DNA of 64,000 nucleotides. It comes from DASZHJ01 sp035541215. Lineage in GTDB: Bacteria > Pseudomonadota > Alphaproteobacteria > ATCC43930 > CGMCC-115725. Positions 16,947-25,119 of this stretch are shown piece after piece. The stretch lies in the NCBI GenBank assembly GCA_035541215.1, contig DATKNV010000044.1, positions 1-64,000 of the forward strand, read 5' to 3'. The notes below the pieces were generated by a model, which saw only the letters and a list, made by a program, of their open reading frames with translations, ran no database searches and was not told the DNA's origin. Numbering within the stretch: position 1 is the first letter of the stretch; every line of letters starts with the position of its first letter. A program made the translations under genes and the position numbers.

Positions 16947-19235
16947 GTGGACGACGTCATCCAGAAAGATGCAACCAAGCCGTTCAAATGGGTGGGAACC
17001 CGCCCCATTCGCCCCGACGGCGTGCCGAAGGTGAAAGGCGAAGCGCAATACGGCGCGGATTTCACGATGCCCGGCATGCTGGTCGGGCGCATCCTGCGCT
17101 CGCCCCACGCGCACGCGCGCATCCTCTCGATCGACACCTCGAAGGCGGCGGCGCTCCCGGGCGTCAAGGCCGTCGTGACCTCCGCGGATTTCCCAGAGCA
17201 GAAATTCGAATATGTCGGCCCCGAGCGCGTCGCGGTCAATTTCTGGCACATGACGCGCAACATCATGGCGCGCGAGAAGGTGCTTTACGAGGGCCATGCG
17301 GTCGCGGCCGTCGCCGCCGCGAGCAAAGCGATCGCGGACGAGGCGCTCTCGCTCATCAAGGTCGAGTACGAGGTGCTCCCGCACGTGATCGACGTCGAGG
17401 AGGCGATGCGCGCCGATGCGCCGCTGCTCTTCCCGGACATGATCGCCCGCGGCATCGAGCCCGCACCCACCAAGCCCTCGAACATCTCGAAGCGGCTCGA
17501 ATTCAAGATCGGCGACCTCGACAAGGGCTTCGCCGGGGCCGACGACATCGTGGAGATGTCCTTCAGGACCGAGCCCGTGCACCAGGCCTATATCGAGCCC
17601 CAGGCCTGCGTCGCGCGCTTCGACGCCGACGGACAGGGCGAGCTCTGGAGCTCGAGCCAGGGGCATTTCGTGGTGCGCGCGCTCACGGCGCAGCTCCTGG
17701 GCATGAAGCTCGGCGACCTCCGCGTCTATCCCGCGGAGATCGGCGGCGGCTTCGGCGGCAAGACAGTGATCTACGTGGAGCCGGTCGCGGCCCTGCTGGC
17801 CAAGAAATGCGGGCATCCCGTCAAGATCACCATGAGCCGCGAGGACGTCTTCCGCGCGACTGGCCCCACTTCCGGCGCCTCCATGACCGTGAAGATCGGC
17901 TACAAGCGCGACGGCAAGATCGTGGCCGCCGACGGGCTCTTCAAGTTCCAGGCCGGCGCCTTCCCGGGCTCGCCGGTCATGAACGCCTGCATGTGCGCAT
18001 TCGCGCCCTACGACATCGCGAACGCGCGCACCGTCGGCTACGACGTCGTCTGCAACCGCCCGAAGGCCGCGGCCTATCGCGCGCCGGGCTCGCCGATCTC
18101 CGCTTTCGCGGTCGAGAGCGTCATCGACGTGATCGCGCAGAAGCTCAAGATGGACCCGCTGGAGCTGCGCCTCAAGAACGCGGCGCGCTCGGGAACGCAG
18201 ATGGTCTATGGACCAAAGCTCGCTCATAACGGCTACGCCGAGACCGTGGAGGCGCTGCTGCGCCATCCCGCCTACAAGAAGAAGCTCGGCAAGAACCAGG
18301 GCCGCGGCGTCGCTTCCGGCTATTGGTTCAACGGCGGCGGCGAATCGAGCGCCACCGTGCACGTGAACGAGGACGGCACCGTCGTCGTCGCGACGGGGAG
18401 CCCCGACATCGGCGGCTCGCGCGCCTCGATGGCGATCATGGCGGCGGAGACGCTCGGCATCGACTACGACCGCGTCCGGCCGATCGTCGCGGATACCGCC
18501 TCCGTCGGGTACACGCACGTCACCGGCGGCTCCCGCGTCACCTTCGCGACGGGGATCGCGGTCGTCGAGGCCACCAAGAAGATCATTAAGGAGCTCTGCG
18601 TCCGCGCGGCGATGATCTGGGACGTCGATCCCGAGGGCGTGATCTGGGAGAACGGCCACGCCAAGCCCGCGGGCAGCAACGTCGGCGACTTCAAGCCGAT
18701 GTCGCTCAAGGAGATCGCGGCGAAGCGCGCGCTCACCGGCGGGCCCGTCGTCGCGGCGGCCTCCGCCAATCCCGGCGCCGTGGCGCCGGGCTTCGCCACG
18801 CAGTTCTGCGACATCGAGGTCGACCCCGAGACCGGCAAGGTCACGATCCTCAATTTCGTCGCGGCGCAGGACGTCGGCCGCGCGATCCATCCGAGCTACG
18901 TCGAGGGCCAGATCCAGGGCGGCGTCGTGCAAGGCATCGGTTGGGCGCTCAACGAGGAATACATCTACGACAAGAAAGGCCATCTCGAGAATCCGGGCTT
19001 CCTCGATTATCGCATCCCCGTCGCATCGGACCTGCCGATGATCGAGGCGGTGTTGGTCGAGGTGCCGAATCCCGGACATCCCTATGGCGCCAAAGGCGTC
19101 GCCGAGGTCAACATCTGCCCGCCCATGGCCGCGATCGCGAATGCGATCCAGCGCGCGGTGGGGCCGCGGATGACGGTGCTTCCGATGTCGCCGCCGAAAG
19201 TGCTCGCAGCGATCGATGCCGCTGAGAAAAAATAG
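16947..19235 (+). CDS. Molybdenum hydroxylase large (molybdopterin-binding) subunit
   Basis: A 762-residue xanthine dehydrogenase-family large subunit. The aldehyde-oxidase a/b hammerhead domain begins with GTRPIRPDGVPKVKGEAQYG. The Mo-pyranopterin loop is IGGGFGGK near 264-271, and the catalytic Glu near 719 lies in GAKGVAEVN. The active-site loop is AYRAPGSPISAFA near 376. That is neither the CO-dehydrogenase signature AYxCSFR nor the form II AYRGAGR, so CO oxidation is unlikely and hydroxylation of an organic substrate is favoured. A GTG start at 16947, just after GCGAGG, fits better than the upstream TTG at 16914. It heads a plus-strand run continuing to 26388. Confidence 0.9.
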   Translation: MDDVIQKDATKPFKWVGTRPIRPDGVPKVKGEAQYGADFTMPGMLVGRILRSPHAHARILSIDTSKAAALPGVKAVVTSADFPEQKFEYVGPERVAVNFWHMTRNIMAREKVLYEGHAVAAVAAASKAIADEALSLIKVEYEVLPHVIDVEEAMRADAPLLFPDMIARGIEPAPTKPSNISKRLEFKIGDLDKGFAGADDIVEMSFRTEPVHQAYIEPQACVARFDADGQGELWSSSQGHFVVRALTAQLLGMKLGDLRVYPAEIGGGFGGKTVIYVEPVAALLAKKCGHPVKITMSREDVFRATGPTSGASMTVKIGYKRDGKIVAADGLFKFQAGAFPGSPVMNACMCAFAPYDIANARTVGYDVVCNRPKAAAYRAPGSPISAFAVESVIDVIAQKLKMDPLELRLKNAARSGTQMVYGPKLAHNGYAETVEALLRHPAYKKKLGKNQGRGVASGYWFNGGGESSATVHVNEDGTVVVATGSPDIGGSRASMAIMAAETLGIDYDRVRPIVADTASVGYTHVTGGSRVTFATGIAVVEATKKIIKELCVRAAMIWDVDPEGVIWENGHAKPAGSNVGDFKPMSLKEIAAKRALTGGPVVAAASANPGAVAPGFATQFCDIEVDPETGKVTILNFVAAQDVGRAIHPSYVEGQIQGGVVQGIGWALNEEYIYDKKGHLENPGFLDYRIPVASDLPMIEAVLVEVPNPGHPYGAKGVAEVNICPPMAAIANAIQRAVGPRMTVLPMSPPKVLAAIDAAEKK

Positions 19236-19524
19236 TCATAAGGCCGCGAGCGCGGCGCCGGCGCCTCCGCCGGCGCCCGCGCGCGTCGTCCTCACGGGCG
19301 GGCTCAGCCGGCGCTACACCGGCGGCGTCACGGAATTCTCCGTCTCCGCGAAGAACCTCCGCGGCATCATCAAGGAGATGGACCGGCTCTATCCCGGCCT
19401 CGGCGAGCATCTCGAGGAGGAGACGACGGTCGCAATCGACGGCGAGATCCACGACGTCGGCTATTACCAGACCATCCGCCCGGGCTCGGAGATCTATTTC
19501 ATACCGAAGCTCGAAGGCGGCTGA
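19216..19524 (+). CDS. MoaD/ThiS-family ubiquitin-like carrier protein
   Basis: A 102-residue protein with an Ala/Pro-rich leader (about 1-22) and then a beta-grasp ubiquitin-like domain: RVVLTGGLSRRYTGG, LRGIIKEMDRLYPGLGEHL and VAIDGEIHDVGYYQTI. It ends exactly in Gly-Gly (PKLEGG), the tail that is adenylated and thiocarboxylated in MoaD and ThiS. It overlaps the end of the large subunit by 20 bp, so it is tightly coupled to it. A role in supplying sulfur for molybdopterin or for sulfuration of this enzyme is plausible. No MoaE- or MoeB-like gene is nearby. Confidence 0.82.
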   Translation: MPLRKNSHKAASAAPAPPPAPARVVLTGGLSRRYTGGVTEFSVSAKNLRGIIKEMDRLYPGLGEHLEEETTVAIDGEIHDVGYYQTIRPGSEIYFIPKLEGG

Positions 19525-19546
19525 ATCGGGCTCGGAGGAGGGCGCG

Positions 19547-20596
19547 ATGACGGGCTTCCATCGACGCACGCTGCTCAGGGGCCTGCTCGCGGGCGCGATG
19601 ACGCTCCCCTATATGCGCCGTGCCTCTGCCGAGGAACAGGCAGCCCTCGTCGAGGGCGCGAAGAAGGAAGGCGCGCTCGCCTTTGCGACCTCGGTGTCCG
19701 CGGCGGGTTTCCCCAAATTCATGGACGCCTTCAAGGCGAAGTATCCGTTCCTCGACGTGAGCAGCGGCTACTATTCAGCGCCGACCGGCCGCGTGCTCGC
19801 GCGCGTTGCCGCCGAGATGAGCTCGGGAAATCTCAGCTTCGATGCGCTCCACATCGCCAATCTGGTGCCCTACCTGCAGATGGCTCGGAGCGGCCAGCTC
19901 CTCCCCTATCACTCGCCGGAGCTCGCGGCCTTTCCCGAGGACGCGCACGGCGGCGATTTCTGGACGACGGCGCGCATCATCGGCGTCATCATGGCCTACA
20001 ACAAAAACGTCCTGGCGCCGGAGAAGGCGCCGAAGTCCTGGCTCGACATCCTCAAGCCGGACTTCAAGGGGCGGAAGCTGATCATCCAGGATTCCGCGGC
20101 CGGCACTTCCTTCAACCAGATGTACATACTGGAGAAGCTGCTGGGCATCGACTTCATGCGAAAATGGGGCGAGCAGAAGCCGATCATCGTCGCGACCTCG
20201 GCGCAGCTCATCGACCTCCTCGTGCGCGGCGAGGCGCTGGTCGGCGCCACCGTCGACCACTTCCGCGCCTTCGAGCCCGACGCGGTCAAGGCGGGCATCG
20301 TTGGAATCTATCCGACCGAGGGCATGCCGCTCGCCTTGGCGCCGATCGCGATCCTCAAGGGCGCGCCGCATCCGAACGCGGCGAAGCTCTTCGTCGATTT
20401 CACGCTCTCGCACGACGGCAACACTCTGCTCGCGCACGACATCTTCAACGTCTATTCGCCCCGCCGCGACGTGCCGCCGCCGGAAAGACAACTACCGTTG
20501 GCAGAGACCAAGCCGCTCCTGCCGCAGGATCTCGCGGACTACGAGAAGGCATCGGCGAATTTCCCCGAGCACTTCGACTCGATCTTCAAGACCTGA
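19547..20596 (+). CDS. Iron/polyamine-type ABC importer, substrate-binding protein (family 1)
   Basis: A 349-residue periplasmic protein. Its leader has a twin-arginine pattern (HRRTLLRGLLAG) and an ASAEE cleavage region near 26. The mature domain resembles the FbpA/AfuA and 2-aminoethylphosphonate-type proteins: VEGAKKEGALAFATS, FDALHIANLVPYLQM, IIGVIMAYNKNVL and KSWLDILKPDFKGRKLI. Close relatives bind ferric iron, but many members bind thiamine, phosphonates or organic acids, and the typical tyrosine pair for iron cannot be confirmed. The permease gene begins 1 bp after its stop. Confidence 0.88.
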   Translation: MTGFHRRTLLRGLLAGAMTLPYMRRASAEEQAALVEGAKKEGALAFATSVSAAGFPKFMDAFKAKYPFLDVSSGYYSAPTGRVLARVAAEMSSGNLSFDALHIANLVPYLQMARSGQLLPYHSPELAAFPEDAHGGDFWTTARIIGVIMAYNKNVLAPEKAPKSWLDILKPDFKGRKLIIQDSAAGTSFNQMYILEKLLGIDFMRKWGEQKPIIVATSAQLIDLLVRGEALVGATVDHFRAFEPDAVKAGIVGIYPTEGMPLALAPIAILKGAPHPNAAKLFVDFTLSHDGNTLLAHDIFNVYSPRRDVPPPERQLPLAETKPLLPQDLADYEKASANFPEHFDSIFKT

Positions 20597-20597
20597 C

Positions 20598-22262
20598 GTG
20601 GCGCTCCGCGGCGGATTCTCGACCGAGACGGCCGTCGGAGCGGGCCTCGGCGCCGTCGTGACGTGGCTCGTGATCCTGCCGCTCGCGGCGGTGGCGATCG
20701 GCGCGGCGACGGATACGGGCGGCCTCAGCGCGCGCCCCTTCCTCGACGTGCTCGGCTCCGGCCGCATCATCGCGAACACCGTCATCGTGGGTGTCGGCGC
20801 CACCGCAATTGCGGTCGCCGTCGGCGGCGCGCTCGCCCTCACGCTCGCGCGGATCGAAACGCCCGGACGCGCGCTGCTCTCGCGTCTCGTGACCGTGCCG
20901 CTCTATATCACACCGCTCCTCACGGCGATCGCCTGGTCCTGGCTGGGATCGCCGCGCGGAGGATTGATCAACCTCGTGTGCCGGCGGCTTCTCGGGATCG
21001 ACAGCCTCGTCGATCTCGAGACTGGCGGCGGCGTCGTCTTCGTCTCGGCGCTCGCCTATGTGCCGCTCCCTTTCCTGCTGATCTCGGCGGCGCTCAGGAG
21101 CATGGACCCCTCGCTCGAGGAGAGCGCGCGGATCCACGGTGGCTCGACATTCCAGTCGCTCCGGCTCGTCACGCTGCCGCTGATGCTGCCCTCGATCGTC
21201 GGCAGCGCCCTCCTGGTCTTCGTGCAGGCAATGGGCCTCTTCAGCGTACCCGCAGTGCTCGGCATGCCCAGCGGCTTCTATGTCGCGGGCACCGAGATCT
21301 ATCGTTCCCTCAACAATTTCCCGCCGCGCCTCGCGCAGGCCGCGGTCTGGGGACTGCTGCTGCTCGCGGTCACCGCTGGGCTCACCTGGCTCCAGACCGC
21401 CTTCCTCCGCCGCAATTCCTACGCGACCGTCACCGGCAAGGCCTTCCGCCCGCGGATGCTCGAGATCGGCTGGGCCCGCCATCTCCTCGCGCTCTTTGCC
21501 ATTTTCTACGTCGCGGTCGCGGTCGTGCTTCCGGTCGCGACCCTGCTCTGGGCCGCGCTCGTCAATTTCATCACCGTCGATCTCGATCTGATGGCCTTCG
21601 GTCTAAAGCACTTTCGCTACGTGCTCTTCGAATATCCGAAGACTTATCTCGCGATGGAGAACAGCCTCGTTCTCGGCGTGGCGACGGCGACGCTGGGATG
21701 CGCGCTCGGGCTCGCGCTGAGCTGGTCGATCGTGCGCAGGCCCGGCCGCTTGAGCGTCTATCTCGACCAGGTCAGCATGTTCCCGCTCGCGGTGCCGTCG
21801 ATGGTGCTCGCGCTCGGCGTGCTTTGGGTCTATGTCCGCGCTAAGGCCTTGCCGATCTACGGCACGATCTCGATCCTGCTCATCGCCTATCTCACGCATT
21901 ATCTCCCGATCGCGGTGCGCGCGGGCTCGGGTGCGCTCCGGCAGCTCCATAGCGAGCTCGAGGACGCCGCGCGCTTGACGGGCGCGAGCTGGGGCAGGAC
22001 GATTCGCTGGATCACCCTTCCGCTGACGCGCCCGACGCTGGTCGCGACCTGGTCGCTACTCTTCATCCTGTCGGTGCAGGAGATCAGCTCCTCCATCCTG
22101 CTCTACACGAGCCGCACCACGGTCCTCTCTGTTGCGGTCTTCGATCTCTGGGAGGCCGGCAACGTGAACGCGCTGGCGGCGCTCAGCGTGATCCAGCTCG
22201 CAATCACCTTCCTCGCCCTCCTCGCCCTCAGCCGCGCCGGCCGTCGCGAGGGCGTGGCGTGA
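20598..22262 (+). CDS. Iron/thiamine-type ABC importer fused permease (FbpB-like)
   Basis: A 554-residue permease with two binding-protein-dependent transport domains in one chain, about twelve helices. The two EAA loops are LEESARIHGGSTFQSLRLVT and LEDAARLTGASWGRTIRWIT. The GTG start at 20598 lies 1 bp after the binding-protein stop; the frame is open further upstream but there overlaps the binding protein in another frame. The stop overlaps the ATPase GTG (GTGA). Confidence 0.9.
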   Translation: MALRGGFSTETAVGAGLGAVVTWLVILPLAAVAIGAATDTGGLSARPFLDVLGSGRIIANTVIVGVGATAIAVAVGGALALTLARIETPGRALLSRLVTVPLYITPLLTAIAWSWLGSPRGGLINLVCRRLLGIDSLVDLETGGGVVFVSALAYVPLPFLLISAALRSMDPSLEESARIHGGSTFQSLRLVTLPLMLPSIVGSALLVFVQAMGLFSVPAVLGMPSGFYVAGTEIYRSLNNFPPRLAQAAVWGLLLLAVTAGLTWLQTAFLRRNSYATVTGKAFRPRMLEIGWARHLLALFAIFYVAVAVVLPVATLLWAALVNFITVDLDLMAFGLKHFRYVLFEYPKTYLAMENSLVLGVATATLGCALGLALSWSIVRRPGRLSVYLDQVSMFPLAVPSMVLALGVLWVYVRAKALPIYGTISILLIAYLTHYLPIAVRAGSGALRQLHSELEDAARLTGASWGRTIRWITLPLTRPTLVATWSLLFILSVQEISSSILLYTSRTTVLSVAVFDLWEAGNVNALAALSVIQLAITFLALLALSRAGRREGVA

Positions 22263-23338
22263 GCGCGTTCCTGGAGGTCGAGGGCCTCGCGGTGAGCTAT
22301 GGGCCGATCGCGGCCGTCGAGGGCGTGGGTTTCTCGATCGAGAAAGGCGAGCATCTGACCTTGCTGGGTCCCTCCGGCTGCGGCAAGACCACGACGCTCC
22401 GCGCCGTCGCGGGGTTGGAGACGCCGAGCTCGGGCCGCATCGTCATCGACGGCGCGACCATCCTCGACGCGGTCCAGGGGTTGAGCCTGCCGCCGGAGAA
22501 GCGCGGCCTTTCCATGGTCTTCCAATCCTACGCAATCTGGCCGCACATGAGCGTCTTCGACAATGTCGGCTTCGCCTTCCGCGTACGCGGGATGGGGCGC
22601 GAGCGCGCGCGTCCCGCGGTCGAGCGCGCGCTGGCGCTCGTCGATCTCGCGGGCTTCGCGGACCGGCCCGCGAGCCGGCTCTCAGGCGGACAGCAGCAGC
22701 GCGTTGCCCTTGCGCGCGCCATCGCCTGTGACAGCAAGGTCATGCTGCTCGACGAGCCGCTCTCGAACCTCGACGCGCAGCTGCGCATCGCCATGCGCGC
22801 GGAGCTGAGCGACCTCCGGCGGCGTCTCGGCATGACCTCGGTCTACGTGACCCACGACCAGGAGGAAGCCTTCGCGCTATCCGACCGGATCGCAGTGATG
22901 CGCGGCGGGCGCATCGAGCAGCTGGGCACGCCCGCGGAGATTTACTGCGAGCCGCGGACGCGCTTCGTGGCGGGCTTTCTCGGCATGAAGAACATCCTCG
23001 ATGCCGAGATTCGCCCCCTATCCCGCGAAAGCGGATATGCCGAAGCGAGATTGGCCGGGGACATCATCTTCCGCGCGCGCGATCCCTTCGCGAGCGGGAG
23101 TGCCCCGAGCCCGGCTTCGATTGGCTTCCGACCGGTCGACGTCCGCTTGGAGACCGCCGGCGAAGGCATCGCCGGGGTCGTGGCGCGCTCGCTTTTCCTG
23201 GGCGATGTCGCTCACTATTATGTGCGCTCCGGGCCGATCGAGATTTGCGCGCACGACCGGCCGCGCCCGGAGCTTTCGGATGGCCGCGAGGTGCGGTGGC
23301 GGGTCGATCCCGACCGCTGCCTGGTGCTGCGGGAGTGA
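22259..23338 (+). CDS. Iron/putrescine-type ABC importer ATPase (FbpC/PotA-like)
   Basis: A 359-residue ABC ATPase. It has Walker A GPSGCGKTTTLR, signature LSGGQQQRVALARAI, Walker B VMLLDEPLSNLD and the switch His in YVTHDQEEAFALSDR. A C-terminal TOBE-type regulatory domain spans about 240-359 (PASIGFRPVDVRLETAGEG). It completes the importer begun at 19547 and is followed 25 bp later by the AtuA-like gene. Confidence 0.92.
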   Translation: MSAFLEVEGLAVSYGPIAAVEGVGFSIEKGEHLTLLGPSGCGKTTTLRAVAGLETPSSGRIVIDGATILDAVQGLSLPPEKRGLSMVFQSYAIWPHMSVFDNVGFAFRVRGMGRERARPAVERALALVDLAGFADRPASRLSGGQQQRVALARAIACDSKVMLLDEPLSNLDAQLRIAMRAELSDLRRRLGMTSVYVTHDQEEAFALSDRIAVMRGGRIEQLGTPAEIYCEPRTRFVAGFLGMKNILDAEIRPLSRESGYAEARLAGDIIFRARDPFASGSAPSPASIGFRPVDVRLETAGEGIAGVVARSLFLGDVAHYYVRSGPIEICAHDRPRPELSDGREVRWRVDPDRCLVLRE

Positions 23339-23363
23339 CGCAAATAGTTGTGGGTAGAGTGCA

Positions 23364-24773
23364 ATGACGATCGACCGGGAGAGCTCGGCGGGGCCGAGGC
23401 AGCAACGCGTCAATCGCGGTCTCCGCATACTTTGCCCCAACGGGCATCTGGGCTTTGCGCCGACCAAGCTCGGGAGCTTCCGGCGGGGCCTCGAAGCCGA
23501 GCCCGACATGGTCGCCTGCGATTCCGGAAGCTGCGATTGCGGCCCGGTTCCGCTGGGCTCCGATGGCAGCGCGAGCCCGCTCGCCTGGCAGCGGCACGAC
23601 ATCGAGGCGATGCTCGTGGGCGCGCGGCGGCTCAAAGTGCCGATGATGATCGGCTCCGCGGGCGACACCGGCACCAATAGCCGTGTCGACCGCTATGTCG
23701 GGATCGTCAAGGAGCTCGCGCGCGAGCACGGTATTCCCCGCTTCAAGCTCGGGTACTTCTATTCCGAGCTCTCGAAGGACACCGTGCGCAAAAAGATCGC
23801 GGCGGGCGACGCCGTCACCGGACTCGACGGCAGGCCCGACCTAACGCTCGAAGAGCTCGGGGCGACGGATCGCATCGTTGCGGTCGCAGGAGTCCACCCC
23901 TTCATCAAGCTCCTGGACATAGGCGCCGACGTCATCATCGGCGGGCGCAGCAGCGATTGTGCGATTTTCGCGGCGCCCGCGATCCGCCGGGGTTATCCCG
24001 AGGCCCTCGCCTATTTCTACGGTAAGGTGATGGAGTGCGCGTCCTTCTGCGCGGAGCCCTATGGCGGCAAGGAGTCGATCATCGGCGAGATCACCATGGA
24101 GGACGTGAAGGTGACGGCGATGCTGCCGGAGCAGCGCTGCACCGTCGCCTCCGTCGCCGCGCACTCCATGTACGAGCGCAGCAATCCCTATTACGAGTAT
24201 TTCCTCGGCGGCCACATCGACATGAGCCACTGCGTCTACGAGCAATGGGACGAGCGTACGACGCGCGTCACCGGCCCGCGCTTCGTTCCCGCGAAGGAGT
24301 TGCGCGTGAAGCTCGAGGGTGCAGGCAAAGTCGGCGAGCGCTACGTCGGCATGGCCGCCGTGCGCGATCCCTACACGATCTCGCGCATCGATGAGGTCAT
24401 CGCCTGGGCGAAAGCCGCGGTGCGCGAGCGTTTCGGCGAGAGCGGCTACCAGCTCAGCTACACCGTCTACGGCCGCGACGGGGTCCTCGGCGAGCTCGAG
24501 CCCTTGCGCGACCGTCCCGCGCACGAGCTTTGCATCGTCGTGCAGGGCGTGGCGCCCACAAAGGAAATGGCGGAGGAAGTCTGCATGATCGGCACGCGCC
24601 AGATGTTCTATGCGCGGCTGCCGAACGTGAAGGGCACCGCGGGCGGCGTCGCCTTCATGCTCGACGAGGTCATGCCCGCGAGCCCCGCCTATCGCTGGAC
24701 GCTCAACCACACGATGCGCGTCGACGACCCGCTCGAGCTCTTTCCGGTGCACGTGACCGAGGCGGGGATCTGA
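23364..24773 (+). CDS. AtuA-like protein (acyclic terpene utilisation family, DUF1446)
   Basis: A 469-residue cytoplasmic protein. Characteristic segments are LRILCPNGHLGFAP, ACDSGSCDCGPVPLG near 53-67, MMIGSAGDTGTN, VIIGGRSSDCAIFAAPAI and IGEITMEDVKVTAMLP. The family is named from the Pseudomonas citronellol/geraniol atu cluster. Its biochemical reaction is not settled, and many members sit, as here, beside DUF4387 and importers in non-terpene clusters. The DUF4387 gene starts 3 bp after the stop. Family assignment is firm; function is not. Confidence 0.88.
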   Translation: MTIDRESSAGPRQQRVNRGLRILCPNGHLGFAPTKLGSFRRGLEAEPDMVACDSGSCDCGPVPLGSDGSASPLAWQRHDIEAMLVGARRLKVPMMIGSAGDTGTNSRVDRYVGIVKELAREHGIPRFKLGYFYSELSKDTVRKKIAAGDAVTGLDGRPDLTLEELGATDRIVAVAGVHPFIKLLDIGADVIIGGRSSDCAIFAAPAIRRGYPEALAYFYGKVMECASFCAEPYGGKESIIGEITMEDVKVTAMLPEQRCTVASVAAHSMYERSNPYYEYFLGGHIDMSHCVYEQWDERTTRVTGPRFVPAKELRVKLEGAGKVGERYVGMAAVRDPYTISRIDEVIAWAKAAVRERFGESGYQLSYTVYGRDGVLGELEPLRDRPAHELCIVVQGVAPTKEMAEEVCMIGTRQMFYARLPNVKGTAGGVAFMLDEVMPASPAYRWTLNHTMRVDDPLELFPVHVTEAGI

Positions 24774-24776
24774 GCG

Positions 24777-25109
24777 ATGAGCGCCGCGCGCACCAAGCCG
24801 CTCACCGCGCTCGCCAAGACCATTCGCAGCAAGAATGCCGGCGTCGACAAGATCACCTTCGACGTGATCTTCCCGGACCGGACGTCCTACGATCTCGTGC
24901 GCAAGAGCGGCGTCCTCTCGCGCGCGGCTGTCTGCAGGCTCTACGGCATTCCCGAATCCCGCATCAGCGATCACGTGGAATTCGAGCCCGGCCTCGCGAT
25001 CAAATTCACGATCTATCGCAAAGTGCCCAGCGGCAGCCTCGGCGACCCCGACATCTTCGGCAGCCAGCAATATGGGCCCCTTCTGAACATCGACGTTCCC
25101 GTCGAATAG
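24777..25109 (+). CDS. DUF4387 protein, AtuA partner
   Basis: A 110-residue protein of the DUF4387 family (KTIRSKNAGVDKITFDVIFP; GSQQYGPLLNIDVPVE). It is almost always encoded directly after AtuA-type genes or fused to them, which implies a two-component enzyme. The 3-bp spacing from AtuA and 10 bp to the amidase support one transcript. No catalytic residues are established. Confidence 0.85.
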   Translation: MSAARTKPLTALAKTIRSKNAGVDKITFDVIFPDRTSYDLVRKSGVLSRAAVCRLYGIPESRISDHVEFEPGLAIKFTIYRKVPSGSLGDPDIFGSQQYGPLLNIDVPVE

Positions 25110-25119
25110 GGACCGGCGC

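Noticed and set aside
16710..19079. Minus-strand open frame of 789 codons
   Set aside because: Antisense shadow of the molybdenum hydroxylase large subunit; Asp/Arg/His-rich, no motifs. Long antisense frames are expected in GC-rich genes.
15465..19235. Carbon monoxide dehydrogenase (coxMSL)
   Set aside because: Subunit families match but the large subunit lacks the CO-specific AYxCSFR loop, and the genes are split divergently.
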